Positions 8,186 to 16,334 of a DNA stretch of 64,000 bases are shown in pieces. Position numbers and translations under genes: made by a program. This DNA comes from Mucilaginibacter gossypii (GTDB taxonomy: Bacteria; Bacteroidota; Bacteroidia; Sphingobacteriales; Sphingobacteriaceae). The notes below the pieces were generated by a model. The model was not told the origin of the DNA. It saw nothing but the letters and a program-made list of their open reading frames with translations, and ran no database searches. Numbering within the stretch: position 1 is the first letter of the stretch; each line of letters opens with the position of its first letter. The stretch covers positions 310,001 to 374,000 of the forward strand of contig NZ_FNCG01000004.1 of NCBI RefSeq assembly GCF_900100945.1, written 5' to 3'.

Positions 8186-9886
8186 ATGAACAAATTTTCC
8201 ACTATCGATTACGTGATCTTCGTAATCTATTTTATTGTAGTTACGAGCTACGGGTACTGGGTATACAGCCGTAAAAAGATCAAAGGCGTATCTGATAGTC
8301 ACGACTTTTTCCTGGCCGAGGGTTCGCTTACCTGGTGGGCCATTGGTGCTTCGCTAATCGCGTCAAACATATCTGCCGAGCAATTTATAGGCACCAGCGG
8401 ACAGGGTTTTGCCGTGGGTTTGGCCGTTGCAGCTTACGAATGGGTTGCTGCCATAGCGCTGATCATTGTGGCAGTGTGGTTCATACCGGTATACCTTAAA
8501 AACAAGATTTTCACCATGCCGCAGTTTTTACATACTCGGTATAATGAAACGGTAAGTTTTATCATGGCCATTTTCTGGCTGTTGCTGTATGTACTGGTTA
8601 ACCTAACCTCTATACTTTACCTGGGTGCATTGGCCATTAATAACTTAATGGGCGGCGGATATCTGCATGAGATCATCATCGCATTATCCATTTTCGCGCT
8701 GTTCATCACCCTTGGTGGTATGAAAGTTATCGGCTTCACCGATGTTATACAGGTATTGGTACTGGTTGTAGGTGGTTTAGCTACTACTTACATAGCGCTT
8801 ACTTTGGTGAGTGAGCATTTTGGCTTGGGCAAAGATGCTATGGCGGGCTTAAATAAAATGATGAGCGATGCGCCTGATCACTTTAAAATGATGATGGCTA
8901 AACCTAAGCCGGGCGCTCCGCAGGCAGAGATCAACAAATACCTTGCGCTGCCTGGTATTGCCATGTATTTTGCCGGTCAGTGGATCGTGAACCTGAACTA
9001 CTGGGGTTGTAACCAATACATCACACAAAGGGCTTTGGGTGCTAACCTGAAAACTGCCCGTACAGGGATCCTTTTTGCTGGTTTAATGAAACTGGCTATG
9101 CCTGTTATTGTGGTTTTACCGGGTATTGCTGCTTACGTACTGTATAAAAACGGCGGCTTGCAACAGGAAATGGCATCGGGTGGGCACTTCAACTCAGATA
9201 ATGCTTACTCGGCTATATTGGGCTTTTTACCAACCGGCTTAAAAGGTCTTTCGGTTGCAGCTTTAACTGCTGCTATCGTGGCTTCGCTGGCAGGTAAGGC
9301 TAATAGTATCAGTACCATCTTTACGCTTGATATTTACAAAAAACATATCAGCAAAGAAGCCAGTGAAAAGAGTATGGTTAATGTAGGCAGGCTTACTATT
9401 TTGGCTGCATTAGTGTTCTCTATCATGCTTACCTGGAAAGATCTTTTAGGCATAGGCGGCGAAGGCGGCTTTACCTTTATCCAGAAATACACCGGCTTTA
9501 TCAGCCCGGGAATCTTCGCCATTTTCATTTTAGGTTTCTTTTGGAAACGTACCACAGGCGCAGCCGCTATTGCAGGTATTTTGACAGGCTTCGGCATGTC
9601 GGTGCTGTTCAATAACTATGCGCCAAAATTGTTTGGTAACGAGACCTTGCTTTATACAGCTTTCCCTAATGGTAAAGGCGGGTTTGAAATTCCGTTCCTG
9701 ATTTGTATGGGACTGTCGTTCATGTTTACCATTATAGTGATGGTGGCCATTAGCCTGGCCGGTCCGAAAGTTAATCCTAAAGCATTTGAAATTCCGCGTA
9801 GTATGTTCAAGGTTGAGAAATCAACCATGGCATTAATTGTAGTTACACTTATCCTGCTTACCATGCTTTATGCAAAATTCTGGTAA
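8186..9886 (+). CDS. sodium/solute symporter (SSS family), probable arabinose importer
   Basis: A 566-residue inner-membrane protein with about 14 hydrophobic helices, beginning [13 protein letters not shown] and ending with a single C-terminal helix [13 protein letters not shown]. Segments typical of SGLT-like transporters include [13 protein letters not shown] near residue 63 and [15 protein letters not shown] near 448. The family couples uptake of sugars and other solutes to Na+. Its place between araA and the transaldolase gene makes L-arabinose (or an arabinose product) the most probable cargo; this is inferred from context. It is separated from araA by 541 bp of repeat elements, so it may have its own promoter. 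Confidence 0.92.
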   Translation: MNKFSTIDYVIFVIYFIVVTSYGYWVYSRKKIKGVSDSHDFFLAEGSLTWWAIGASLIASNISAEQFIGTSGQGFAVGLAVAAYEWVAAIALIIVAVWFIPVYLKNKIFTMPQFLHTRYNETVSFIMAIFWLLLYVLVNLTSILYLGALAINNLMGGGYLHEIIIALSIFALFITLGGMKVIGFTDVIQVLVLVVGGLATTYIALTLVSEHFGLGKDAMAGLNKMMSDAPDHFKMMMAKPKPGAPQAEINKYLALPGIAMYFAGQWIVNLNYWGCNQYITQRALGANLKTARTGILFAGLMKLAMPVIVVLPGIAAYVLYKNGGLQQEMASGGHFNSDNAYSAILGFLPTGLKGLSVAALTAAIVASLAGKANSISTIFTLDIYKKHISKEASEKSMVNVGRLTILAALVFSIMLTWKDLLGIGGEGGFTFIQKYTGFISPGIFAIFILGFFWKRTTGAAAIAGILTGFGMSVLFNNYAPKLFGNETLLYTAFPNGKGGFEIPFLICMGLSFMFTIIVMVAISLAGPKVNPKAFEIPRSMFKVEKSTMALIVVTLILLTMLYAKFW

Positions 9887-9903
9887 GTACAATAATTTAT
9901 AAA

Positions 9904-10563
9904 ATGAAGTTTTTTATTGACACAGCCAACCTGGCACAAATTAAAGAAGCCCATGACCTGGGTGTATTAGACGGCGTTACCACCAACCCATCATTGATGG
10001 CTAAAGAAGGTATTACCGGCCATGAAAATATCATTAACCACTACAAAGCCATTTGCGAAATTACCGATGGCGATGTAAGTGCCGAAGTTATATCAACCAC
10101 TTTTGACGAGATGGTTGCCGAAGGCGAAGCGCTGGCTGCCCTTCACGAGCGCATTGTGGTAAAGTTGCCCATGATAAAAGATGGCGTAAAAGCTTTAAAA
10201 TATTTTAAGCAAAAAGGAATTAAAACCAATTGCACGCTGGTGTTTTCAGCGGGTCAGGCCCTGTTGGCGGCTAAGGCTGGTGCTACTTACGTATCACCGT
10301 TTATTGGCCGTTTAGATGATATCTCGACGGATGGTTTACAACTGATTGAAGATATCAGGCTGATTTATGATAACTACGGTTATGAAACACAGATCCTGGC
10401 AGCTTCGGTACGCCATGCTATGCATATTGTTAACTGCGCTAAGCTTGGGGCCGATGTGATAACCGGTCCGCTGAGTGCTATTACCGCTTTGCTAAAACAT
10501 CCGCTTACAGATAACGGACTTGCGCAGTTCCTGGCCGACCATGCCAAGGCTGCAGGTGTTTAG
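9904..10563 (+). CDS. tal: small transaldolase (TalC-type)
   Basis: Class I Schiff-base aldolase of 219 residues, the short subfamily that includes both transaldolases and fructose-6-phosphate aldolase (FSA). The Schiff-base lysine is Lys87 (VVKLPM). Two residues favour transaldolase: Glu61 in SAEV, where FSA has Gln, and Phe133 in SPFIGR, where FSA has Tyr. The reaction would move a dihydroxyacetone unit between sedoheptulose-7-P/glyceraldehyde-3-P and erythrose-4-P/fructose-6-P. That fits the need to drain xylulose-5-P from arabinose into the pentose phosphate pathway. It follows the symporter by 17 bp and ends the first transcription unit. Confidence 0.9.
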   Translation: MKFFIDTANLAQIKEAHDLGVLDGVTTNPSLMAKEGITGHENIINHYKAICEITDGDVSAEVISTTFDEMVAEGEALAALHERIVVKLPMIKDGVKALKYFKQKGIKTNCTLVFSAGQALLAAKAGATYVSPFIGRLDDISTDGLQLIEDIRLIYDNYGYETQILAASVRHAMHIVNCAKLGADVITGPLSAITALLKHPLTDNGLAQFLADHAKAAGV

Positions 10564-10590
10564 TTGAAATATTTGATTTTTGAATAAGAA

Positions 10591-10616
10591 AGTCCCGCGC
10601 GAGGCGGGCTTTTTTA
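10591..10616 (+). terminator. rho-independent terminator ending the araB-tal unit
   Basis: CCCGC (10594-10598) pairs with GCGGG (10604-10608), with flanking AG/CT pairing and a run of six T. It lies 28 bp after the tal stop. Confidence 0.85.
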
Positions 10617-10775
10617 AATTAAATATTTTAAGTGTTTTTTTAACAATTATAAATTAATTTTTATACATTGGTCTCACTGATTCCCAAACCATTAGTTAAA
10701 CCAATTTATTTGTTCCGGAAATTATAATAGTTAAACGGCAAATGCTTTTAAAAAGCAAGCTAACAACCTCAAATT
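10617..10775 (+). promoter_or_regulatory. leader of the second arabinose unit
   Basis: The 159-bp gap has two TAGTTAAAC direct repeats (about 10693 and 10729) and the core AACGGCAA (10734-10741) that is also found twice upstream of araB. It probably contains the promoter and an operator for galM and the genes after it. No TAnnTTTG box was found. Confidence 0.3.
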
Positions 10776-11948
10776 ATGAAGAATAACAAGAATTTATTAA
10801 TGATGTTAAGCTGTTCGGCAGCGCTTTTTGCGGCTTGTAACGGTAATCCAAAAGCAACTGATTCAACCGTGAAAGATTCGACCTCGGTAACTACCCAGTC
10901 AATACCCGATTCGGCCAATTTTGAGGCCGATGTACAGGGGCAAAAAGTGAAACTCTTTACCCTGAAAAATAACAGCGGTGCAACAGTGGCCGTTACCAAT
11001 TATGGTGGCAGGCTGGTAAGCTTACTGGTACCTGATAAAGACGGTAAGGCTACCGATGTTATTTTAGGTTACGATTCATTGAAAAGCTATCAAAAACCAA
11101 AGGAGCCGTATTTCGGCGCCATTATAGGCCGCTATGGTAACCGCATTGCCAAAGGTAAATTTACTCTTGATGGCAAAGCTTACCAGTTGGATATTAACGA
11201 TGGTGTAAACACCCTGCATGGCGGCTTCAACGGCTTTTATGGAAAGGTGTTTGCGGCTAAGCAACTGAGCGCATCACAACTGGAATTTACCTATATTTCA
11301 AAAGATGGCGAAGGTGGTTATCCGGGCAATTTAACTGCAACTGTGGTTTATACCCTGAGCGATGACAACGCGCTTAAGATTGAATATAAAGCAACTACCG
11401 ACAAAGCTACCGTAGTTAATTTAACTAACCACGCATACTTTAACCTGAATGGTGCAGGTAACCCAACTATTACCGACAATGTGTTGCAAATAAATGCTGA
11501 TGCATTTTTGCCGGTAGATACCACATTGATCCCCACAGGCAAGCTGCAGCCGGTTAAAGGTACCCCGTTTGATTTTACCACTTCAAAAACCATTGGTAAA
11601 GATATTAGCATTGCCGATGAGCAACTGAAAAACGGTAAAGGTTATGATCATAACTTTGTATTGAACAAGCATGACCTTAGTACTCCAATTGCTACTGTTA
11701 AGAGTACAGTTACCGGCATTACTATGGAGGTATTCACCGAAGAGCCCGGGTTGCAATTTTACTCAGGCAATTTTTTAACCGGCGAAACCAAAGATGGCAA
11801 AGACGGCAAAGCTTACCCTTACCGTTCGGCGTTTTGTTTGGAAACCCAGCATTTTCCTGATGCGCCAAACCAGCCGGCGTTTGCTTCAACCGTGTTAAAG
11901 CCAGGGCAAACTTACCATACGGTCACCATTTACAAATTCTCCAAATAA
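10776..11948 (+). CDS. galM: aldose 1-epimerase, lipoprotein
   Basis: Interconverts alpha and beta anomers of aldoses. The N-terminus is a lipoprotein signal (lipobox LFAAC, Cys about 21) followed by a Ser/Thr/Asp-rich linker, so the enzyme is membrane-anchored in the periplasm or at the surface. The galactose-mutarotase domain is complete: IIGRYGNRIAKG (about 115), catalytic acid His in LTNHAYFNL (about 217) and catalytic base Glu in FCLETQHFPDAPN (about 358). At 390 residues it is longer than cytosolic GalM (about 340) by the export region. It begins the second unit and is 7 bp from the arabinofuranosidase, so it probably mutarotates arabinose released outside the cytosol. Confidence 0.93.
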   Translation: MKNNKNLLMMLSCSAALFAACNGNPKATDSTVKDSTSVTTQSIPDSANFEADVQGQKVKLFTLKNNSGATVAVTNYGGRLVSLLVPDKDGKATDVILGYDSLKSYQKPKEPYFGAIIGRYGNRIAKGKFTLDGKAYQLDINDGVNTLHGGFNGFYGKVFAAKQLSASQLEFTYISKDGEGGYPGNLTATVVYTLSDDNALKIEYKATTDKATVVNLTNHAYFNLNGAGNPTITDNVLQINADAFLPVDTTLIPTGKLQPVKGTPFDFTTSKTIGKDISIADEQLKNGKGYDHNFVLNKHDLSTPIATVKSTVTGITMEVFTEEPGLQFYSGNFLTGETKDGKDGKAYPYRSAFCLETQHFPDAPNQPAFASTVLKPGQTYHTVTIYKFSK

Positions 11949-11955
11949 ATAAGCA

Positions 11956-13923
11956 ATGCTAAAGAGAGCTTTTTTAATGCTGTGTGCTGCCGGTACTTTT
12001 ACCGCGATGCATGCGCAAACGCAATATACTATAGCGGCTGATAAGGTGAAGGCACACATTCAGCCTACCATGTATGGGATATTTTTTGAGGATATTAACC
12101 TTGCTGCCGATGGCGGTGTTTATGCCGAGTTGGTAAAAAACCGTTCGTTTGAGTTTAACATGCCTTTGATGGGATGGAAAGAGCAAAAAAAGGACGGCGG
12201 TGACGGCCGCACTGAAGTGATCAACCGTGCTGTTGAACGTCCGGAAAATGCGCACTTTATAAAGAGCTATATCACAACTGATGCCGGTTTTTACGGTTTC
12301 TCGAACGAGGGTTTCCGCGGGATGGGGGTTAAGGAAGGCGAGGAATACAGCTTTTCGGTGATAGCCAAACAGGAAGGTGATACCAACGTAAAGCTGAATA
12401 TTGAACTGCACGGCGATAATGATGCTGTTATAGGTAAAGCCGAACTTACGCCAACCGATAAAGAATGGAACCGTTACAGCGTGAAGTTTAAATCGAGTGC
12501 TACAACGCAGAAAGCACAGCTGTATGTTTGGATGAGCGGTAAGGGCGTAATCGACCTCGATATGATTTCCCTGTTTCCCGAGCACACCTGGAAAAACCGC
12601 CCGGGTGGCCTGCGTGCCGACCTGGTACAGCGATTGGCTGATCTTAAGCCCGGCTTTTTACGTTTCCCCGGTGGATGTATTGTTGAAGGCCGCGAGTTGA
12701 GCAACCGCTATCAGTGGAAAAAAACTATCGGCGCGGTTGATAAACGCGAGAATATCATTAACCGCTGGAATACGGAGTTTAAACACCGTCCAACGCCTGA
12801 TTATTACCAAACTTTCGGTCTGGGCTTTATGGAGTATTTTATGACTGCCGAGGATATTGGCGCTTCGCCCCTGCCTATCCTGAATTGCGGTATGGCCTGC
12901 GAATTCAACACCGGCGAACTGGTGCCTTTGGATAAACTTGATCCTTACGTACAGGACGCGCTCGACCTGATTGAGTTTGCTAATGGCGATGCCAGCACCA
13001 AATGGGGTAAGCTGCGTACCGATCTCGGTCACCCGGCACCGTTTAATTTAAAAATGATCGGTGTGGGTAATGAACAATGGGGCCCGCAATATATCGACCG
13101 TTGGAAAATCTTTACCAAAGCTATCAAAACTAAATACCCGGATATCAAGATTGTGTCTGCTTTAGGCCCATCGCCTGATGGTAAAGAGTTTGACCTGTTA
13201 AATAAAACCTTCCGCGGTTTAGGTGCCGATATTTTGGATGAGCATTATTATGCGCCTGCAAAATGGTTCAGGGATAATGCCCGCCGTTATGATAACTATG
13301 ACCGTAAAGGCCCTAAGATCTTCGCCGGTGAATATGCCGCGCAAAGCAAATCAACCGTAAACCCCGATAACAAAAACAATTGGGAGTGCGCATTATCTGA
13401 AGCGGCCTTCATGACCGGTTTGGAGCGTAATGCAGATGTAGTGAACATGGCTTCATACGCCCCGCTTTTTGCTCATGTAGAAGGCTGGCAATGGACACCA
13501 AACCTGATCTGGTTTGATAACCTGAAAAGTTATGCTACGCCGAATTATTATGTGCAGCAACTGTTTTCCATTAATAAAGGAACAGATGTAGTGCCGCTTA
13601 CCTTAAACAACGAGGCCATAGCCGGCCAAAATGATAGCTATGCTACTGCCAGTTTAGATAAGAATACCAATGAACTGGTGATCAAGTTTGTGAATACCAG
13701 CACTTCGGCTCAAAATGTAAGCTTTAAAATTACAGGCTCAAAAGGTTATCAAAAACAGGCCACGGTTACTACACTAAAAGCCGACGACAAGGATGCTGAA
13801 AATTCATTGACCGCACCAACGGCAGTTAGCCCTGTTGAAAGCAAGATTGATATTTCGGGCAATACCCTGAAGCTGGCAGTTGAACCTTACTCGTTTAAAG
13901 TAGTAAGGCTTAAAAATAAATAG
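11956..13923 (+). CDS. secreted alpha-L-arabinofuranosidase, GH51
   Basis: Retaining exo-enzyme of 655 residues removing terminal alpha-L-arabinofuranosyl units from arabinan or arabinoxylan. It has a cleavable signal (to about residue 21, AMHAQ), a carbohydrate-binding-like beta-sandwich insert about 75-210, a (beta/alpha)8 catalytic domain, and a C-terminal beta domain. The acid/base is Glu373 in GNEQWG and the nucleophile is Glu459 in FAGEYAAQ; both match GH51. It lies 7 bp after galM and 2 bp before a GH43 gene. An extracytoplasmic location differs from the cytosolic GH51 enzymes of many Firmicutes. Confidence 0.94.
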   Translation: MLKRAFLMLCAAGTFTAMHAQTQYTIAADKVKAHIQPTMYGIFFEDINLAADGGVYAELVKNRSFEFNMPLMGWKEQKKDGGDGRTEVINRAVERPENAHFIKSYITTDAGFYGFSNEGFRGMGVKEGEEYSFSVIAKQEGDTNVKLNIELHGDNDAVIGKAELTPTDKEWNRYSVKFKSSATTQKAQLYVWMSGKGVIDLDMISLFPEHTWKNRPGGLRADLVQRLADLKPGFLRFPGGCIVEGRELSNRYQWKKTIGAVDKRENIINRWNTEFKHRPTPDYYQTFGLGFMEYFMTAEDIGASPLPILNCGMACEFNTGELVPLDKLDPYVQDALDLIEFANGDASTKWGKLRTDLGHPAPFNLKMIGVGNEQWGPQYIDRWKIFTKAIKTKYPDIKIVSALGPSPDGKEFDLLNKTFRGLGADILDEHYYAPAKWFRDNARRYDNYDRKGPKIFAGEYAAQSKSTVNPDNKNNWECALSEAAFMTGLERNADVVNMASYAPLFAHVEGWQWTPNLIWFDNLKSYATPNYYVQQLFSINKGTDVVPLTLNNEAIAGQNDSYATASLDKNTNELVIKFVNTSTSAQNVSFKITGSKGYQKQATVTTLKADDKDAENSLTAPTAVSPVESKIDISGNTLKLAVEPYSFKVVRLKNK

Positions 13924-13925
13924 CC

Positions 13926-14930
13926 TTGAAAAAGATCCTATTGATCATATCCTTATTGTTCCCGGGCATTTTCTGCAATGCCCAGGAACTAAGGACTGAT
14001 ATATCGGTACACGACCCGGTAATGACCCGACAGGATAGTACGTATTACATCTTTTGTACGGGCAACGGCATTGCTATGTGGTCGTCAAGTGATAGGGTAC
14101 ATTGGAAGGCCGAGAAACCGGTGTTTGCAACACCCCCGCAATGGGCGGTTGATGCTATTCCCGGTTTTAAAGGGCACATTTGGGCGCCGGATATTTCGTT
14201 TTATAATGGGCTGTATTACTTGTTTTATTCAGTATCGGCCTTTGGCAAAAACACTTCGGCCACAGGTTTAGCAACCAATACTACATTACATACCAATGAT
14301 CCGGCATATAAATGGATTGATCATGGCAAGGTAATTCAATCCATCCCAGGCAAAACCAACTGGAATGCCATCGACCCTAATTTGATTACCGACAAAGACG
14401 GTACGCCATATTTAGTTTTCGGCTCGTTTTGGGATGGATTAAAACTGGTAAAACTGAATAAAGACAGGTTAAGCGTTGCGGAAAATATTGATAACATTCC
14501 AACCATTGCCACACGCCGAAAAGTAGCAACGGAAAACCTCCCAGCTGTTGACGGTAATCCTGTTGATGCAGGAGGCAATGCCATTGAAGCGCCGTTTATT
14601 TTTAAACACGATCAATACTTTTACCTGTTTGCCTCGATAGATTATTGCTGCAAAGGACCGAAGAGTACTTACAAAATGATTATCGGTCGCTCGAAAAAAC
14701 TGAAAGGGCCATACCTGGATAAAGAAGGCATAGCCATGAACAAAGGTGGCGGTAGTATCCTGCTGGCCGGCGATAAGGATTGGTACGGTGTTGGACATAA
14801 CGGTGTAAGTACCTTTGACGGCGCGGATTACATTATTTTCCACGGCTATGATGCAGCCGATAGAGGGATTTCGAAGTTGAGGATAGAGAGGCTGGATTGG
14901 ATTGATGGATGGCCGGTGATAAGGAAATGA
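13926..14930 (+). CDS. secreted GH43 enzyme, probable endo-alpha-1,5-L-arabinanase
   Basis: Inverting glycosidase of 334 residues with a five-bladed beta-propeller. The start is TTG at 13926, 2 bp after the GH51 stop; it gives a normal signal peptide (KKILLIISLLFPGIFCNAQ) and no better ATG lies near. The GH43 triad is present: base Asp30 (VHDP), pKa-modulating Asp150 (AIDPNL) and acid Glu221 (IEAPFIF). The GHIWAPDISF segment and the late His in GHNGVSTF, which binds the central metal in arabinanases, point to endo-arabinanase of the ArbA/AbnA group. With GH51 it would debranch and cut arabinan backbone. Confidence 0.9.
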   Translation: MKKILLIISLLFPGIFCNAQELRTDISVHDPVMTRQDSTYYIFCTGNGIAMWSSSDRVHWKAEKPVFATPPQWAVDAIPGFKGHIWAPDISFYNGLYYLFYSVSAFGKNTSATGLATNTTLHTNDPAYKWIDHGKVIQSIPGKTNWNAIDPNLITDKDGTPYLVFGSFWDGLKLVKLNKDRLSVAENIDNIPTIATRRKVATENLPAVDGNPVDAGGNAIEAPFIFKHDQYFYLFASIDYCCKGPKSTYKMIIGRSKKLKGPYLDKEGIAMNKGGGSILLAGDKDWYGVGHNGVSTFDGADYIIFHGYDAADRGISKLRIERLDWIDGWPVIRK

Positions 14931-14960
14931 ATACCTACTTATAGTTATTGCTTATAACTT

Positions 14961-15083
14961 AGTCGCCACCGCTCGGCTCCAGCCGGGTGGTAACGATCAA
15001 GCGGCCTTTGGCCGCCGACGCAGGAGTAGCAGGCCAGAGGCCTGGGAATAAAAGCCATTCGGCTGGAGCCGGGCGGCGGCTGT
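14961..15083. repeat. GC-rich structured repeat element with inverted ends
   Basis: The left part (14961-14991) carries ACCGCTCGGCT/AGCCGGGTGGT, which fold to an 11-bp hairpin; the right part (15055-15083) is roughly its reverse complement. Between them are two perfect hairpins, GCGGCC-TTT-GGCCGC (15001-15015) and CAGGCC-AGA-GGCCTG (15030-15044). GC content is far above the surroundings. No protein is likely. It sits between the two GH43 genes. Confidence 0.75.
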
Positions 15084-15146
15084 TATTGTTGAACCCAGCG
15101 CAGGTTAAGCTTCCTCGCCTGAAATCTGTTGCATTAACATTACAAT

Positions 15147-16124
15147 ATGAAAACATCACAATACCTGATCGCATTAGGCCTGGCACTTGGCAGCCTGACA
15201 TATGCCAATGCCACAACCCGCGATACCACATTCCATGCCGATGGTAACCCCATTATCAGGCACAAGTATACTGCCGATCCGGCGGCTATGGTTTATAAGG
15301 ATAAGGTATACCTGTACACCGGGCATGATGAAGCTGCGCCCGGTCATAACGGCTATACCATGCACGACTGGACCTGCTTCACTACAACCGATATGGTGAA
15401 CTGGACAGAGCATCCTTCGCCTATGAATGTTAGGGAGTTTAAATGGGCTAAGGATGATGCATGGGCTTCGCAGGTGATAGAACGGAATGGCAAGTTTTAT
15501 TGGTATGTGGCTGTTGAACATGGCACTATTCATGGCAAAGCTATTGGCGTGGCGGTATCTGACAGTCCGTTAGGGCCGTTTAAGGACGCCCGTGGCAGTG
15601 CTTTGGTTACCAATGATATGACCAAGGCCGTAAAGCATTCATGGGATGATATTGACCCGACGGTTATTATTGATAAAGGCGGGCAGGCCTACCTGTTTTG
15701 GGGAAACGGCATTTGCTATTATGCTAAACTTAAAAGCGACATGACCGAGCTTGACGGGGAGATTAAAACGATTACCCTGCCGCATTATACAGAAGCGCCG
15801 TGGATCCATGAGCGTAATGGCTGGTATTATCTTTCATATGCCTATGAGTTCCCCGAAAAAATAGCGTATGCTATGAGCCGGAATATTAACGGGCCATGGG
15901 AATATAAGGGGATTATCAATGAGATTGCTGGAAACTCCAATACCAATCACCAGGCTATTATTGAGTTTAAGGGCAAATGGTATTTTATATATCATAACGG
16001 AGCGTTAGTGCCTGATGCGGGCAGTTTTCACCGTTCCGTTTGCATCGATTATTTGTATTACAATAAAGATGGAAGTATTAAGCGGGTGGTAATGACCAGC
16101 GAAGGAGTTAGGCCGGCGAAATAA
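15147..16124 (+). CDS. secreted GH43 glycosidase
   Basis: A 325-residue inverting glycosidase with a signal peptide (cleavage near ATA, about residue 22). The catalytic triad is visible: base Asp44 (TADPAAMVY), Asp170 (DDIDPTVI) and acid Glu216 (YTEAPWI). The long loop GHDEAAPGHNGYTMHDW near 58 is characteristic of GH43 groups with alpha-L-arabinofuranosidase or beta-xylosidase activity on short chains, different from the endo-arabinanase type of the neighbour. In this locus arabinofuranosidase activity is likelier. It is separated from the first GH43 gene by a 216-bp gap with the structured element. Confidence 0.87.
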   Translation: MKTSQYLIALGLALGSLTYANATTRDTTFHADGNPIIRHKYTADPAAMVYKDKVYLYTGHDEAAPGHNGYTMHDWTCFTTTDMVNWTEHPSPMNVREFKWAKDDAWASQVIERNGKFYWYVAVEHGTIHGKAIGVAVSDSPLGPFKDARGSALVTNDMTKAVKHSWDDIDPTVIIDKGGQAYLFWGNGICYYAKLKSDMTELDGEIKTITLPHYTEAPWIHERNGWYYLSYAYEFPEKIAYAMSRNINGPWEYKGIINEIAGNSNTNHQAIIEFKGKWYFIYHNGALVPDAGSFHRSVCIDYLYYNKDGSIKRVVMTSEGVRPAK

Positions 16125-16136
16125 TTAGTCCCACTC

Positions 16137-16161
16137 AAGCCTTCTCCACCGGGGAGGGCTT
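16137..16161 (+). terminator. hairpin element after GH43, possible terminator
   Basis: AAGCCTTCTCC (16137-16147), loop ACC, GGGGAGGGCTT (16151-16161) make an 11-bp stem with three G-T pairs. Only a short GTTTT follows, so it may be one of the CTCC/GGAG repeat elements rather than a strong terminator. Confidence 0.45.
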
Positions 16162-16245
16162 TGAAGTTTTCCCTACATGATAGTCCAAAGGGAGAATTAT
16201 TCCGATTGATAAGTACATAATTTAATGAAAGGTAACTTTACCAAT

Positions 16246-16276
16246 TATTTTACTGATATTGCGTTGCGTACGTTTG
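16246..16276 (+). promoter_or_regulatory. candidate promoter of the GH13 gene
   Basis: TACGTTTG at 16269-16276 fits the TAnnTTTG box exactly; the upstream TTTG box is poor. Just upstream is GGTAACTTTACC (16231-16242), a small inverted repeat that could be an operator. Confidence 0.35.
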
Positions 16277-16334
16277 GCCTGTAAACCAACCGGCTACCAG
16301 CTGTTTTACCGCAAAAAACCAATTATAATAAAAT

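Noticed and set aside
9904..10563. Fructose-6-phosphate aldolase
   Set aside because: Glu61 and Phe133 are the transaldolase-type residues.
11974..12585. 203-codon open frame on the minus strand
   Set aside because: It is fully antisense to the GH51 gene, whose frame, catalytic residues and operon position are certain.
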